Positions 42,201 through 52,633 of a stretch of DNA of 64,000 bases are shown one piece after another. Source of the DNA: Cloeon dipterum (taxonomy: Eukaryota; Arthropoda; Insecta; Ephemeroptera; Baetidae); contig NC_088787.1 in NCBI RefSeq assembly GCF_949628265.1, positions 28,200,501 through 28,264,500 on the forward strand, given 5' to 3'. The position numbers were made by a program, and so were the translations under genes. Position 1 is the first letter of the stretch, and each line of letters opens with the position of its first letter. The notes below the pieces were generated by a model that did no database searches, was not told the DNA's origin, and saw nothing but the letters and a program-made list of their open reading frames with translations.

Positions 42201-45200
42201 TTTGTTTAATTTGCCGAGCCATTTCCCTTTCAATTACCAAAGTAATTTTGAGACCAATTTGAGAGAACTTCATGTCTGCTTTTTACTGACTAAAACAAGC
42301 ATTCACAAAGTCAATTTTTGCTGTAACAAAAGTTGAATGTTTTGAGCTGCAAAACTCGTCATCGTCCGCGGCTGCTATAAGGTCGCTTTAAATTGCGCTG
42401 TAATTGCTGCTGCTGCCGCGCTGCTTTGCGACTTCATTTCTGATTTAAACTTTGCTAATTAAGGCTTGAAGCAACTTAGCAAGTGCCTTACTGCCTTGTT
42501 AAACATACGGCTTGAAGTGAATGATGAAATAATAATACAAAACGAATTCTGAGGAATTGAGATTTTTTCATATTGTTTCGTGTTCAGTCAGACTTAAGTG
42601 CGTCTTCATTTGCATGCCCTTCCAGAGTCAATCGCGAGGCCATCGCGATTTTTACCATAAATATTAAGAAGTGCTTGCAGGGGAGACGCAATGAATTAAA
42701 TGATTTGTATTGTGGGTTAGTAAAAAAAGATTTTATCTCATGTCAAATACCCAGTTTTACATAAGCGCTGAATTGATCCCATGTTGCCTTGATTTTTATA
42801 CTAAAAATTTTCTAATCCTATAATATTATTTATTTGTCAGATTATCATCATTTATTGATCAGGCTTGAAATGGACTTATTAAACAATGTCAAGATCGAGG
42901 CTACACATTTGTAATTCTTCGTCGCTGGCAGCACGAAATAGCTCTTTTCCCATGGCGATCGTGGCCAAAGTGCAAACCAATCGCAATCTTCTCTTTTTGC
43001 GCCAAAGCAGTAAAATGGTCCGCTGCAAGGCGGTGCCAACGGTGCAAAGAAAAGCGTTCCGTGGAGCAGCTGAGTCCTTCTCGGTACTGCAGTGCAATTA
43101 TAATTGCAGGCGGGCGAGGTCGTTGCCTCCCCGGAGAGTTATTCGCAATCAACATTGCTTGAGAGACTCGACTCGACTCATTTTCGGGCGCATTCTTTCG
43201 CAAACAAAACGCAAGCCCTCAGCACAGATGTGCTTGTTGTCGCCATTTGGCGGCCGTGAAGGCGGCTTTTTGTGCTCGGCTCACAGGTAAAGGTCGTGCC
43301 GACGCGAGCGCCGACCTTGTGTTTTGTTGCTCGGCGCCAACAAATTAATGCATCTCGACTTTCCCCACTGCAACTGATCGCAACAATGCATTATTTTCAA
43401 ACTTACCGCTCTTGTGACTTCATGACTCACTTATGATCAAATAAAAAAGAAGTATTTTTATTTGTTCAGTTCCAAATTAATCACAGTCGATTGAAAATGT
43501 TTTAGAGTAAACAAACGTAAAAATAAAACACATGTTTGATCAAGTGCAGTCCCGGTCTATTTTATTTGCAAGAGGGTTTATAAATCTGCTTTGATCTCGC
43601 TGACGTGAATTATTTGATTATTTTTATCCTGAAAAAATCAGAAGTGCCAATTTTGAAGCAGGGGAATGAACCTAAAACCCTGCTGTTCTATTCTAGCGAA
43701 ATAAAATACGTAGAATACAGTTGAAACGCTTCCCTATGGTTCATGAATGCAGAGACTGATTCGTACATTTCGAGCTGCTTCCACCTCTACAACACAAAAG
43801 ACTAAACACAAAAATACTTGCTGCAAAATTTCTTTTGAAATGTTAATTTGGGAACAGGGCTGGGCGCTGGACATGAGAATGACTCGGTATTTTAAAGATC
43901 CGGATATTTGCAGGTTTTTGTGGCTAGTTTCTCCCGTTTTTTTTTTTTTCAAACAAATTCCTATAAACTTCTTTTTACATAACAATTTTTATGGGAAAAA
44001 AAACATTTAAAAATACTAAACGTTGGGAACCCCAGATTTTCTGATACGGTGTATCATAGGTTTTAATTGTAAAATTGGTAATTTTCGAGTGCCTTAAATT
44101 AAGTGCGAAAACCGCACGAAATCTTGGTAAACACCACAAAAAAACACTGCACTGCAAGTTTGGTAAACTCCCCGGGAGATTCCCAGCCCTGCTAGAAATA
44201 TATTTTTTCAAATACCTATGCTCAACTGTCAGGACGAAATTCACTGTGATTATTGTAATTGTTTTTTTCGTTTAGACCTTGATTGCGTGCAATTTGTTAT
44301 GATTTTAAAGAGTAGAAAAATAAATAGCTATAATTAAAAAAGATATTGATGATATTTATTCACATATTCAAGTCTCAATGTTGATGAGTCAAAAGTTTTC
44401 TAGCAATACAAAATGCAGCCAAACAAGCTGCCTAATCCTGGTTCAGCTACTTAAAGCTTGATTGTTTCAATTTGTAAAGTACAAACTCTTGCCGCAAAAT
44501 CGACAAATTAATAATTGATTTCCGCAGTCTAACTACTGAAAACACAAAGTCATGTTTAAAACTTTTCGTCACTTTAGCGTACCCAGTATGTTGCTCAGTT
44601 TCATTTTAATATTGTTAATCTGCAACTTGGGTTTGCTTTCGCCTGCACTTTTCTCGTCAGCCGGCTCGCTTTTAACGTCCACCTTCACTTTCTCTTGGTC
44701 TTCGGGCTCATCCTTCACCTTCATCGACTTGAGCATTTTCAGTCTCATTCCCTGGATGATCCCCGTCTGGGTCATGTCCGAGAGCTTACGCTTCAACGCC
44801 ACGTTTTCTCGCTTTAACCGATCCACCTTCTCCTTTTGTCTGTTGGTGTACGAAACGAACTCCTCGTCCAGGTTTTCCTCCTCGCTGCCCTCTTCTTCCT
44901 CGAAATTCATCTCCTCCATTTCCTCGGTCAGCTCCTCAGGACTCGCCAACTGAGCGTTTGGCAGCCAGTCCACTGTGTTTGTGTCGTCCGGTTCGGCAGG
45001 GTGACCTGTAAATTTAATTTTTGTTTAGCTCATTTCCTTCCTTTTCATAATTTGAAGTTTTTTAATGAAACTCGACTGTTTAATTTAGCATACGTTGTAC
45101 AAATCTTTTTAATTCAAATGCCATGCTATGGGAATTCTTAGGATGCCGCGCTAGGAAAGCTATTTATCTTGATAGATTTTTAAAATTGATAGTTGTGACA

Positions 45201-47352
45201 ATTTTCCTTCTGCTCAAATTTTCCTTGTTTTGAGAGAGTGGGTGGCCTAAACGTCTTCCCTCTGAAACTCATAAGATCAATGATGAGTCACTCGGGGAAA
45301 ACAGATCCCGTTTATAACCCTCGGACTTTTAAAACCTGCAGCCAACTGGCACGAATATCGAGTGCGGGCGACAAACACCGATGACAACAACTGTGTCACG
45401 GCCATTGAAAGGAGCTTAAGGCCGGAAAAAGGCCGAAAAGTTCTTCCTCGAAGCGAAATCAGAAATCATCCGAGGAGGCTTGTCGCTAGGGGGTCGGGGC
45501 CCTGGGGGCCGCGTCGGGGGGCCCACCTTGGGTGAAGTGCCTGTTGCAGACGAGCGCCGTGTCCGGGTCCACATGCTTGGCATACTTCTTGAGCCGGCGA
45601 AGCCACAACGCCCGGCGCAACACGGTGTCCGAGGTGATGTCCTCACCGACGCGCGCCTCGGGAACGCCGAAGAAAGTGGGCCGCGCGTCGGATGTGGCGT
45701 CGGGAGGCGCTACCCGCCGATGGTGGTTGACGCAGCTGGGGATGCAGCAGCGCATGTCGTCACTGCTCGACGTCATCGTCGTCGGGTCACGCGCAAGTCG
45801 AACGATCGAGGCCGAATTCGACAGCACCCAGCGCTTCCTTTTGTTGTTTGTTTGCGTTTGGCGTTTGGCTGCGTGCGCGGCGCCAACAAATGCATCGTCT
45901 CCGTGTCGTCGTCCTGCGCCAGCTCGCACGCAGACGCCACCTCCCGTAGGCATAGACAACTACCGATTTTCCCATAAAATTTTTCTTGATCGGCAATAAT
46001 ATAAAACGATCTAAGCTTTAAGCTCAAAATTAATATTCTTAACACTCACTGCTTTATTTATTGCCTATATACCCAATTAGCCTCAATATTGCGGTTTGTG
46101 GTATATATTTAGTTATTTTTTCAGGTTTTTTATTATTTAAATGTCTTACATGGTTCACTCTCTCACCGTTGTAAAATAAAATGGAAGGCAAAATAATATT
46201 TATAATGTTGTTGTAGTAAAGCACCTAATTCTTTGGGATTTGATGATTAGAGGTTCTTTAAAAAGGTGTTTGGCTTTGCACGAACACACTGACATAGGGA
46301 TGGGGGGTAGCCGCTCACTTAAGTGTAAACTTAGTCTGGTCTCCCATCGCTGATTAAGTCAGAAGTCAGAACCATATCAAGGAAATCTTAATCTACTAAC
46401 TAAAATAATTTTTTTCGAAGGAAAACTAAGTCCTGTTTCGTTAAAAAAAATTTCCTGTTCTTCTGCTGTAAATAAAATATGGAGTTGATGGTTGACATTA
46501 ATTATTAATGGAAATTTATCTTTCTTATCTGAACTTTTGTCAATGTGTTTAAATGTCTAGTTCAAAAATGATTGTTCTTGGTACTTCGCAATGCTAACAA
46601 TTTCCAATCTGTTTTGTGTTCCAGAATGGTGACCTTTGTATTTCAATCCTGCACCCACCAGTTGATGACCCACAGAGTGGAGAAATGCCTTGCGAAAGAT
46701 GGAATCCCACCCAAAACGTTAGGTGAGATGACAAAAAATGCATCCAGTCTCATTCAGATCATTTCTAATGTTCTCTTTGCTTTTTAGAACCATTCTTCTA
46801 TCAGTGATTTCACTGCTGAACGAGCCAAACACTTACAGTCCAGCCAATGTTGATGCTTCTGTCATGTACCGCCGCTGGAAAACCTCAGAGGGAAAGGACA
46901 AAGAATACAAAAATATCATTAGGTAATGCTCATGTCATATTGATTCAGATTAAAAGTAAGCCATTAAACGGGAAGTTTGAACCGTTCTTCCAGTTGTAAT
47001 ATTTTTCACACAATCGGTCAAATTAGTGGAAAAACTGTGGTCTAAATTAAAAAAGTTATATCTATGAGTAATTATTTTTTTTCTTGACTCCTCTCAATGC
47101 TCTATACCCTGAGATTTTTTTCTTCTTAGAAAACAAGTGGCTGCAACAAAAATAGAGGCAGAGAAAGACGGCGTGGTGGTGCCAACAACCCTGGAGGCGT
47201 ACTGCATCAAGACGCAGGTGAAGGCACAGGAGAGCGCCGTCGACATGACGGACTTCTACGATGATGACTATGACGTGGACGACGATGACGACATGTCGGA
47301 CAATGGCGAGGAATACGAGGATGATGACGACAGCGGCAATGGCGAGTCGTGA
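27266..47352 (+). CDS. CDC34: Ubiquitin-conjugating enzyme E2 R (CDC34 family), 5 coding exons
   Basis: CDC34/UBE2R is the E2 that builds K48-linked ubiquitin chains with SCF cullin-RING ligases. Coding exons are 27266-27436, 33678-33764, 46625-46722, 46788-46922 and 47130-47352. They sum to 714 nt, or 237 residues; human CDC34 has 236. Family blocks include [51 protein letters not shown] and [19 protein letters not shown]. The catalytic cysteine is C91 in NGDLC. The acidic-loop insertion typical of this class ([11 protein letters not shown]) follows it. The C-terminal tail is strongly acidic (runs of D/E from about residue 203), as in the family, where it binds the cullin basic canyon. The start has the N-terminal [20 protein letters not shown]. 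Introns 1 and 2 are 6.2 and 12.9 kb. Intron 2 holds an antisense THAP-domain gene. No truncation or frameshift is visible. Confidence 0.97.
27594..27720. repeat. Small foldback element in CDC34 intron 1
   Basis: Nested inverted repeats share a centre. The outer pair is TAATGCA (27594-27600) and TGCATTA (27714-27720). The inner pair is GTTGGATGAAA (27642-27652) and TTTCATCCAAC (27691-27701), a perfect 11-bp match. At 127 bp it fits a MITE relic; there is no coding capacity. Confidence 0.4.
30718..30733. repeat. Short (GGAT)4 tetranucleotide repeat
   Basis: Four perfect copies of GGAT in CDC34 intron 1. Confidence 0.8.
36318..36460. repeat. Tandem duplication of a 74-bp unit
   Basis: Two adjacent direct copies of a 74-bp unit, starting at 36318 and 36392. 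Both contain AAGGCACGTTT and GTCCTTTTTGGTTATATC followed by AAATTTAACGAAGCT. They differ at only a few positions, so the duplication is recent. It lies in CDC34 intron 2. Confidence 0.9.
43855..44191. mobile_element. Non-autonomous hAT-like transposon remnant
   Basis: The 337-bp interval starts CAGGGCTGGG and ends CCCAGCCCTG, a perfect 10-bp terminal inverted repeat of the CAGGG type common in hAT transposons. No transposase frame is present. The flanking octamers (TTTGGGAA and CTAGAAAT) each fit the hAT target pattern nTnnnnAn but do not match each other, so the copy is old or the ends are imperfectly placed. It lies in CDC34 intron 2, downstream of the nested THAP gene. Confidence 0.55.
44355..44360 (-). 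terminator. Polyadenylation signal of the nested THAP gene
   Basis: AATAAA on the minus strand, about 210 bp beyond the THAP-gene stop. It is the best candidate seen between the stop and the transposon remnant further downstream. Confidence 0.4.
44569..45776 (-). CDS. THAP-type zinc-finger protein with coiled coil, 2 exons, nested in CDC34 intron 2
   Basis: THAP domains are C2CH zinc-binding, sequence-specific DNA-binding modules, often derived from P-element transposases. Exons are 45776-45527 and 45005-44569 (GT-AG, phase kept), giving 228 residues. The N-terminal domain has Cys10-x4-Cys15, a Pro/Phe-rich FFGVP, Trp58 (ALWLRRLKK) and Cys77-x2-His80-Phe. The Cys15-Cys77 spacing (61 residues) is longer than usual. 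The AVPTIF-type end of the domain is not seen, because exon 2 joins directly after the HF. Beyond that are an acidic region (about 106-133), a predicted coiled coil (about 136-161, [14 protein letters not shown]) and two SUMO consensus sites (VKDE, VKSE). This layout suggests a nuclear dimeric transcription factor. The chosen ATG has A at -3 and puts the domain at the N-terminus. The reading frame is open further upstream to 45959, so a longer start is possible. It lies antisense within an intron of CDC34. Confidence 0.8.
45777..46624. other. Upstream region of the nested THAP gene, then CDC34 intron end
   Basis: 45777-45960 is GC-rich and open in the THAP frame. It may be the leader or promoter of that gene, or an N-terminal extension. 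From about 45990 the DNA turns AT-rich up to the CDC34 acceptor (GTTCCAG) at 46624. Confidence 0.45.
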
Positions 47353-47415
47353 TCGACAAATTAACCCTCGTGTACATATACAGTTACCCCTCCCGCCCTC
47401 AAACCGGAACAAGAG

Positions 47416-47421
47416 AATAAA
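47416..47421 (+). terminator. CDC34 polyadenylation signal
   Basis: AATAAA lies 63 bp after the CDC34 stop. Later hexamers exist (for example near 47722), so longer 3' UTR forms are possible. Transcription here runs towards the convergent GSTCD gene. Confidence 0.65.
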
Positions 47422-48697
47422 AGATAGTGTGTGCTTCTGGATATTAATTTAATTTTTCGATGCAATTCTAAATGGCTTCTTCAGCCTAAAGGCTTTGTCC
47501 AGTTAGATTCTGTCCACAATTTTAGTTTCAACACAAACGAGTTGGTTGTGACTTATTTTATTGGTCCGTCTATCGCCGCAGTTTTTATTATTTGCACCCT
47601 TCTCCGCATGACTGCTGCACACAGAGACACGCTACTTAAATTCAGTATGTGTAACCAGAGTATAAGGAAATAAGTGAGATCTCATGATATATAGCTCATA
47701 AATACTAATACGTGCGGAAAAAATAAAAATGATTTTCACACGTATGCGCATGCTGTAAGTCAGGAATGACGAATGTGCTTATTTTCTCCGGCGAGAGCTC
47801 CACAAGTGCGAGATCATGGTTTATCAGTCAGTTTAGTCAAAGCGGTGCTGAAAAACATTGTGCAGTGTCGGTTTTAGTGGAGTGCAGCACTAACTCTAAA
47901 ACGCGATCGAAGGCAAGAGGAGATTTGTGTGTTTTAGATGTAAACGATCGAGGTCAAGTGATGTACATAAAATATTCATTGTAGGTGGTAAAATCCATTG
48001 CTGTATTTTATACCTCTAATGACTATTGTTAGCTGATGGACTCTTATTTTTGCGAGTGAAGCTGTTTTTCTTCTAATTGAACGAGTGTCATCATTATGAT
48101 CTATCATTTTTGTAATATTCGTAATATATAATTGATATTGGAGATAATCGTGACAAATCATAATAATTGATCGCTCTTATTGTGCTTTGTTTCTCCTTAA
48201 ATTGTCGTGATTATTGAATGTTACTATTGCTTAAGTTATGTAGATATTTTAAAGCATGAAATAAATTGGTGGGTGTAGATACAAACCGAAACTTGTTTCA
48301 TTTCAACATACATTGATGGTGAAAAGTTAAATAATTTCAAAAGCATCTCCAAAATTCATCAAATACTTGCTTATTTTTTCATACATAGTATGCGAAAATG
48401 CAAATCAATATTTAATTTTGATGCGTCAGATGTGAGTTTTCATTGATATCTCATTATTTGTTCTTACGCCTCTAAACCTAACAAAAGCCAAATTTTCCAT
48501 CTGAAGTAAGTATAAGGAACACATAATATGGCGTTCGAGTTTTCTTGAATTTGGAAAAGTGGTTTGACGAAAATCTGAGTTAGAGAGCACTGCATAATGA
48601 ATGAAAACTTGAAATAATGATGAATAAGACAAATAATGCATTTAATAAAGGCACTAAATTAGCACTATAACTATGTTACATTTAAGAAAAACTATTA
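47422..48697. other. Convergent intergenic region between CDC34 and GSTCD
   Basis: AT-rich DNA between two convergent 3' ends. It may hold longer 3' UTRs. No coding exon or RNA gene is recognised. Confidence 0.5.
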
Positions 48698-48703
48698 TTT
48701 ATT
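48698..48703 (-). terminator. GSTCD polyadenylation signal
   Basis: AATAAA on the minus strand, 21 bp past the GSTCD stop. This would give a very short 3' UTR. A further signal could lie downstream, so the assignment is moderate. Confidence 0.5.
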
Positions 48704-48724
48704 GTTTATCAAACGCTAAAATTT

Positions 48725-51700
48725 TCACATCAAGAAATGCCGATCTTGTGGAACGCCTACAAGCAAATTGTTCTTAGGTGTGCACGTATCTGGCACAAGT
48801 CGGGACATGTGCACTAGGTAGCCAGCCTCCTTGGCCTGCGTGCAACGGTCTGTGTCAATGATGGCCATGCACCTCTTGCCCTGGCTGGTCTTGTGGTTGA
48901 ACTTGTCGTGCGTCTGGTCAGCGGAGTGGCCGATCACCAGGTATTCACGCAGGCTGAGGTTTGTGCTGCGGAAAAGCGAGCTGCGTGGGTAGCTGAGCTG
49001 GTGGTTGTCCTGCACTGATCCATAGCAGCAAGGGCAGCTGACAAACGAGGCCCCTTGCTTGATGCATCTCTGGATCACCAAGTCGGTCGCCACACCACAA
49101 GCGTGCAGTGAAACGCCAATGTCAAAAGGACCCTGAGAATAGATAACGTGGAATCAGTCGAATATCACACAAGGGAAAATTAATAAATTCCTCCCGAAAA
49201 AAGTTTTCCTAACTGGCATATTATTATTTTGTTAGTTTAAAATATAAACTCTAAAAAATTATCTGCAAAATGTATACTGCAAACAGACAAATTAAAAAAT
49301 TATTTATTATTTGCCTTTGTTTAACTTACAAGATGATCAAAAAATTTAATTGATTGAATACATGCACTGAGCTGTAAGATGATGGTACCTGAAAATAGTC
49401 GAGGTTGCATTGATAGAAAGAGACATTGGACAGATTGAGTTTGTCAACGCGTTTTCTCGCTCTTTTAAGGGATTCCTCCTTATTTTCCAGCAAAATGACT
49501 GTGCATCGGGGCAGGAAATGTGCGAGAATGATGCCAAGGTGGCCAGCGCCAGAGCAGAAGTCTACAATCACGTCTCCTTGTCTTGCTAGTTTCAAGGCTG
49601 CTTTGGCCAGGTTCTCCAGCTGCTGGCCCTTTCGCTCTAGCCGCACCTCGGGAAGCTGTCCACCTTGCGGATTCGCCTCCAGAGGAACGGCCTCCCAGTC
49701 AAACGATACGTCGCAGCCAAAAGGACTAGCTTCATATTCAGGAATAACAGGGACCTGAAATGCGAGGAATTATGCTTCTTGAACTTTTTTCTAAAACTAA
49801 AACATCAATAAATTTGAAACGAAATTTTAAGAAATTAGAAAAAGCCAAGAATTCCGAAACGAAGTGAAGCTTGTAAATTACAACTTATTCTGTAAATTTC
49901 TTCAAAGTTATGTCATATACATACAAAAAAAAAAATCAATAAAAAACACCACTTTAAAAAAACTGCTTCTGATTTGTGGACTTTGTTCGTTTTTTTAATC
50001 TTATCGATGATTTGACTGTAATTTAATTATTTTTTTCTGATAAAAAATAAATTTCAATTTAACACTATTTTAACAAAAATTTTAAAAAGCTGATTTAATC
50101 CCCTTGATTTTCTTAAATGAACATTGCTGTTTTTAATAAATGACAATTCAAATCTCCACAATATTTAAAAGATGAGATCATATACCTTGAGCAGAGATTC
50201 GTCCAACTCGTCCTGTCGAGTAAAGGTCCTGGCCTTAGACTTGTACTTCCTGGGATCAGACTTGTACAAGCTCTGGTTGGGCACCTCAGGCAGCAAGTAC
50301 TGGACAAACATTTCATCGAGCACCTTACTCTGCGGCAGGACAAGAACGTGTTCAAGCGCATCTTCAACGCCTTGCTGCTGCTTCATCAGGTCGAGCCACC
50401 TCCGAGTGAGGCCGAGATGCTCTTTTAGGTAGACACTGTGTAAGCTGGCGAGAAGCAGGCGCACACACGGCAGAATGATCATGTCTGCCAGGGTCAACAT
50501 CGGACCTTCGGCAAAGCAGTGGTCCAGATCGGTATCTGACACTTTCGCGTGCTCCTGCCGCACTTTTTGCACGTTGTGGATTCGTAGCGGCTGCGACATG
50601 TGATACTCAAAACGCACCAGGTCTTTTGGCAACGTTACTGGAGATTCCATTCCGTTCACCTGTTTTACACATAATTAAAATTAATTGAAACATCACAAGT
50701 GTGATAGCAATTCATGCTATCCTTCATTCGCAAAAAGCAGTCACACCATCTCTCGGCAGGTTAGTAATAAATATTTGAATGAGACCTCAATATCATTAAT
50801 TAATGTATTCCATTATTCATTTCCTTGCTGCTTAGGACGAAAAACACCCAAATATGGTCCGAGCCTGGTTTAATTTATTGCCATTATGTACACAACCTTG
50901 AGTGGTCGCCTATTTAAAAAAAATGGGCCGGTTAGTTTTTATTAACCAACCGTACGTGACAATGACACATCAATTTTTTGTTTCGGGCGTTTATGCAGAT
51001 ACTGCTTGTCATTTTTGCGATTGTTTGTGAATCTCAATAATTTGTGCATGCAAATATTTAACATGAGTGATAGGATTTGTTACTAGGTTGCATGACGCAA
51101 TTAAATTATCAATTTTCATTAATCATTTAGAACACTAATATATTTCAAGATTATCAAGTGAACAACAAATATCTTTCCCTGTTGCCATTTTACCAGTTTT
51201 CACCAATTTAACAAATCAATAATTCTAGAATAACAGCCCGTTAAGGCAAAGATGGCAAAAGGATATAATTTTGAAACATAAATGCAGTCTTAATCTTCAT
51301 TTAAAGTATTTTTAGAAAGTATTCTAGGTCCACCTGAAGCATTTGCTGTGTAGTTTCAATGATGTCAACCTCACAGAAGCGGGTCCAGGTGCTTGCCTCG
51401 GCGCAGGCCATCAGACAGCCTTCCCTGAAGCCCAGGAGGATTCTGCATGGGTGGTCAGCATGCTCCTTTAGGGTGCTCTTGACCACCTGACGCAGCACGG
51501 CGCACAGCCCTGCAACGCAGGTGCTGGCCGCGCTCACCTCCACCACGGGGAGGAGGCAGTTCCTGACGCAAACTGGCGCATCCTCCAGTTTTGTCAGCTT
51601 GAAGGGGCGCCGCAATCTGACCTGGAAGCCGCTATTATCTTGAGAGCTGCTAGGGACGAGGTGCACTTCCACTTGGGCAGACTGTATGTAGTCCAAAATG

Positions 51701-51786
51701 AACAGGCAAATCAGACTCTGCAGGGGAACAGTGACTTTCCCTCCGAGAACTGGATCCGAGTACACTTCTAAGAAAAGGCTGTCCAT
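48725..51786 (-). CDS. GSTCD: Glutathione S-transferase C-terminal domain-containing protein (methyltransferase-like), 4 exons
   Basis: GSTCD proteins combine a GST-C-like helical region with a methyltransferase-like domain; their substrate is not established. Exons are 51786-51334, 50659-50186, 49754-49389 and 49132-48725. All splice sites are GT-AG, every exon is in phase 0, and the total is 566 residues (human about 630). The N-terminal exon is a beta-rich region of little recognisable similarity. Exon 2 carries the GST-C-like helices (FAEGPMLTLADMIILPCVRLL). Exon 3 has the SAM-binding motif VDFCSGAGHLGIIL (residues 373-386), then VILLENKEESLKRA. Exon 4 has LHACGVATDL and CPCCYG (residues 464-469), the catalytic-region signature of this methyltransferase group. 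A splice-acceptor-like TTTTTACAG ends at 51816, 29 bp upstream of the ATG, so a leader exon probably lies further upstream. JTB ends only 184 bp upstream on the same strand. CDC34 is convergent. No damage is seen. Confidence 0.95.
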
Positions 51787-51856
51787 TTTGATTGCAACTC
51801 AATCAGTTAATAGCTCTGTAAAAAGAATCACATTCTAATTATCAACAAAGCAAGAT

Positions 51857-51862
51857 TTTATT
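51857..51862 (-). terminator. JTB polyadenylation signal
   Basis: AATAAA on the minus strand, 109 bp beyond the JTB stop and only about 70 bp before the GSTCD start codon. If it is used, the JTB 3' end sits inside or directly against the GSTCD leader. Confidence 0.55.
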
Positions 51863-51970
51863 GAGAAGCAATATTTTCAATAGCTGTTTTTAGGGTATTT
51901 TAAAATCTTTTTATGAGTGGAAACTGTGTTCATTATTTGAATAATATATCAACCATACTAGAATATAATA

Positions 51971-52633
51971 TTAGACTCCTCTCGCAAGCTGCTTCTGAAT
52001 TCTTTGCAGCATCTCTTGGTCCAGCATTTTTTGTCTAACGTATACAACCGAGTAGGAAAAAATGCCTGCAAGAAACATCAAAGCCTCAAACGTCCAGAAA
52101 TTTCGTTCGTCAATCCAGGTTACTCGATCGCAGCTGAAAATGTTTAAATAACAAATGTAAAACAACAAATTATGCGATGATCAGATGATGAGCTTACCCT
52201 CTTAAGACCTTCCCCGAAATTGAACAATGGAGAATCTCTTTGAAACCAGAAGCTATGCAAGCTGGCTCACTTTTGCTTGCAAGTTCAAAATCTGCAAAAT
52301 TAACAGAAATGAAGTAACTGTCTTTGCAATACATATTAATAGTAAAACTAAAATCATACCAGTGCAGGGAGCGCAGTCTTTGACAACTTCAAATTCCTCG
52401 GTCAGCCAACAACCATTGCCTCTGGAAGCGTTTTTATGAGACTGGCGAGAGTGGTGGTGTCCGTTTTCAGACGTCCAGTGGCTTTCGAAAATTAGAACGA
52501 GCAATGTTAATCTGCAAAGAAATGGAGCACGAGTTGTGAAGGACTGACGATTGATATCATTTCGTTTTTAAACTCACCCTCCCAAGCAGATGATGGCAAA
52601 GACCATTTGCTTTTTAGAAAACGATTCTATCAT
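51971..52633 (-). CDS. JTB: JTB (jumping translocation breakpoint) membrane protein, 4 exons, 154 residues
   Basis: JTB is a small single-span membrane protein conserved in animals, linked to mitochondria, cytokinesis and apoptosis. Its molecular role is unsettled. Exons are 52633-52578, 52511-52360, 52291-52198 and 52133-51971. Splice sites are GT-AG, phase is kept, and they total 465 nt, or 154 residues (human 146). Residues about 10-27 form an N-terminal hydrophobic signal segment (MVFAIICLGG, then LTLLVLIF). The ectodomain has the family cysteine pattern (CWLTEEFEVV, CAPCT, PACIASGF, ILHCSIS, CDRVTW). The membrane span is FWTFEALMFLAGIFSYSVVYV, followed by a basic tail (RQKMLDQEMLQRIQKQ). 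An earlier ATG at 52640 is out of frame with an immediate stop. The gene lies just upstream of GSTCD on the same strand. Spacing of the cysteines and the tail make the family call secure. Confidence 0.92.

Larger units (their letters stand above)
33765..44354 (+). other. CDC34 intron 2, part left of the nested gene
   Basis: Intron DNA starting with donor GTAAGC. It holds the 74-bp tandem duplication and the hAT-like remnant. GC-richer islands at 35.1-36.2, 38.0-38.2, 41.3-41.9 and 42.9-43.35 kb have overlapping ORFs on both strands without protein character. Confidence 0.55.

Noticed and set aside
42886..43290. 134-codon plus-strand ORF with overlapping minus-strand ORFs
   Set aside because: Consistent with a GC-richer island; no motif and no splice structure. 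Possibly regulatory DNA.
45480..45999. Plus-strand ORFs of 155-165 codons
   Set aside because: They are antisense shadows of the GC-rich THAP first exon.
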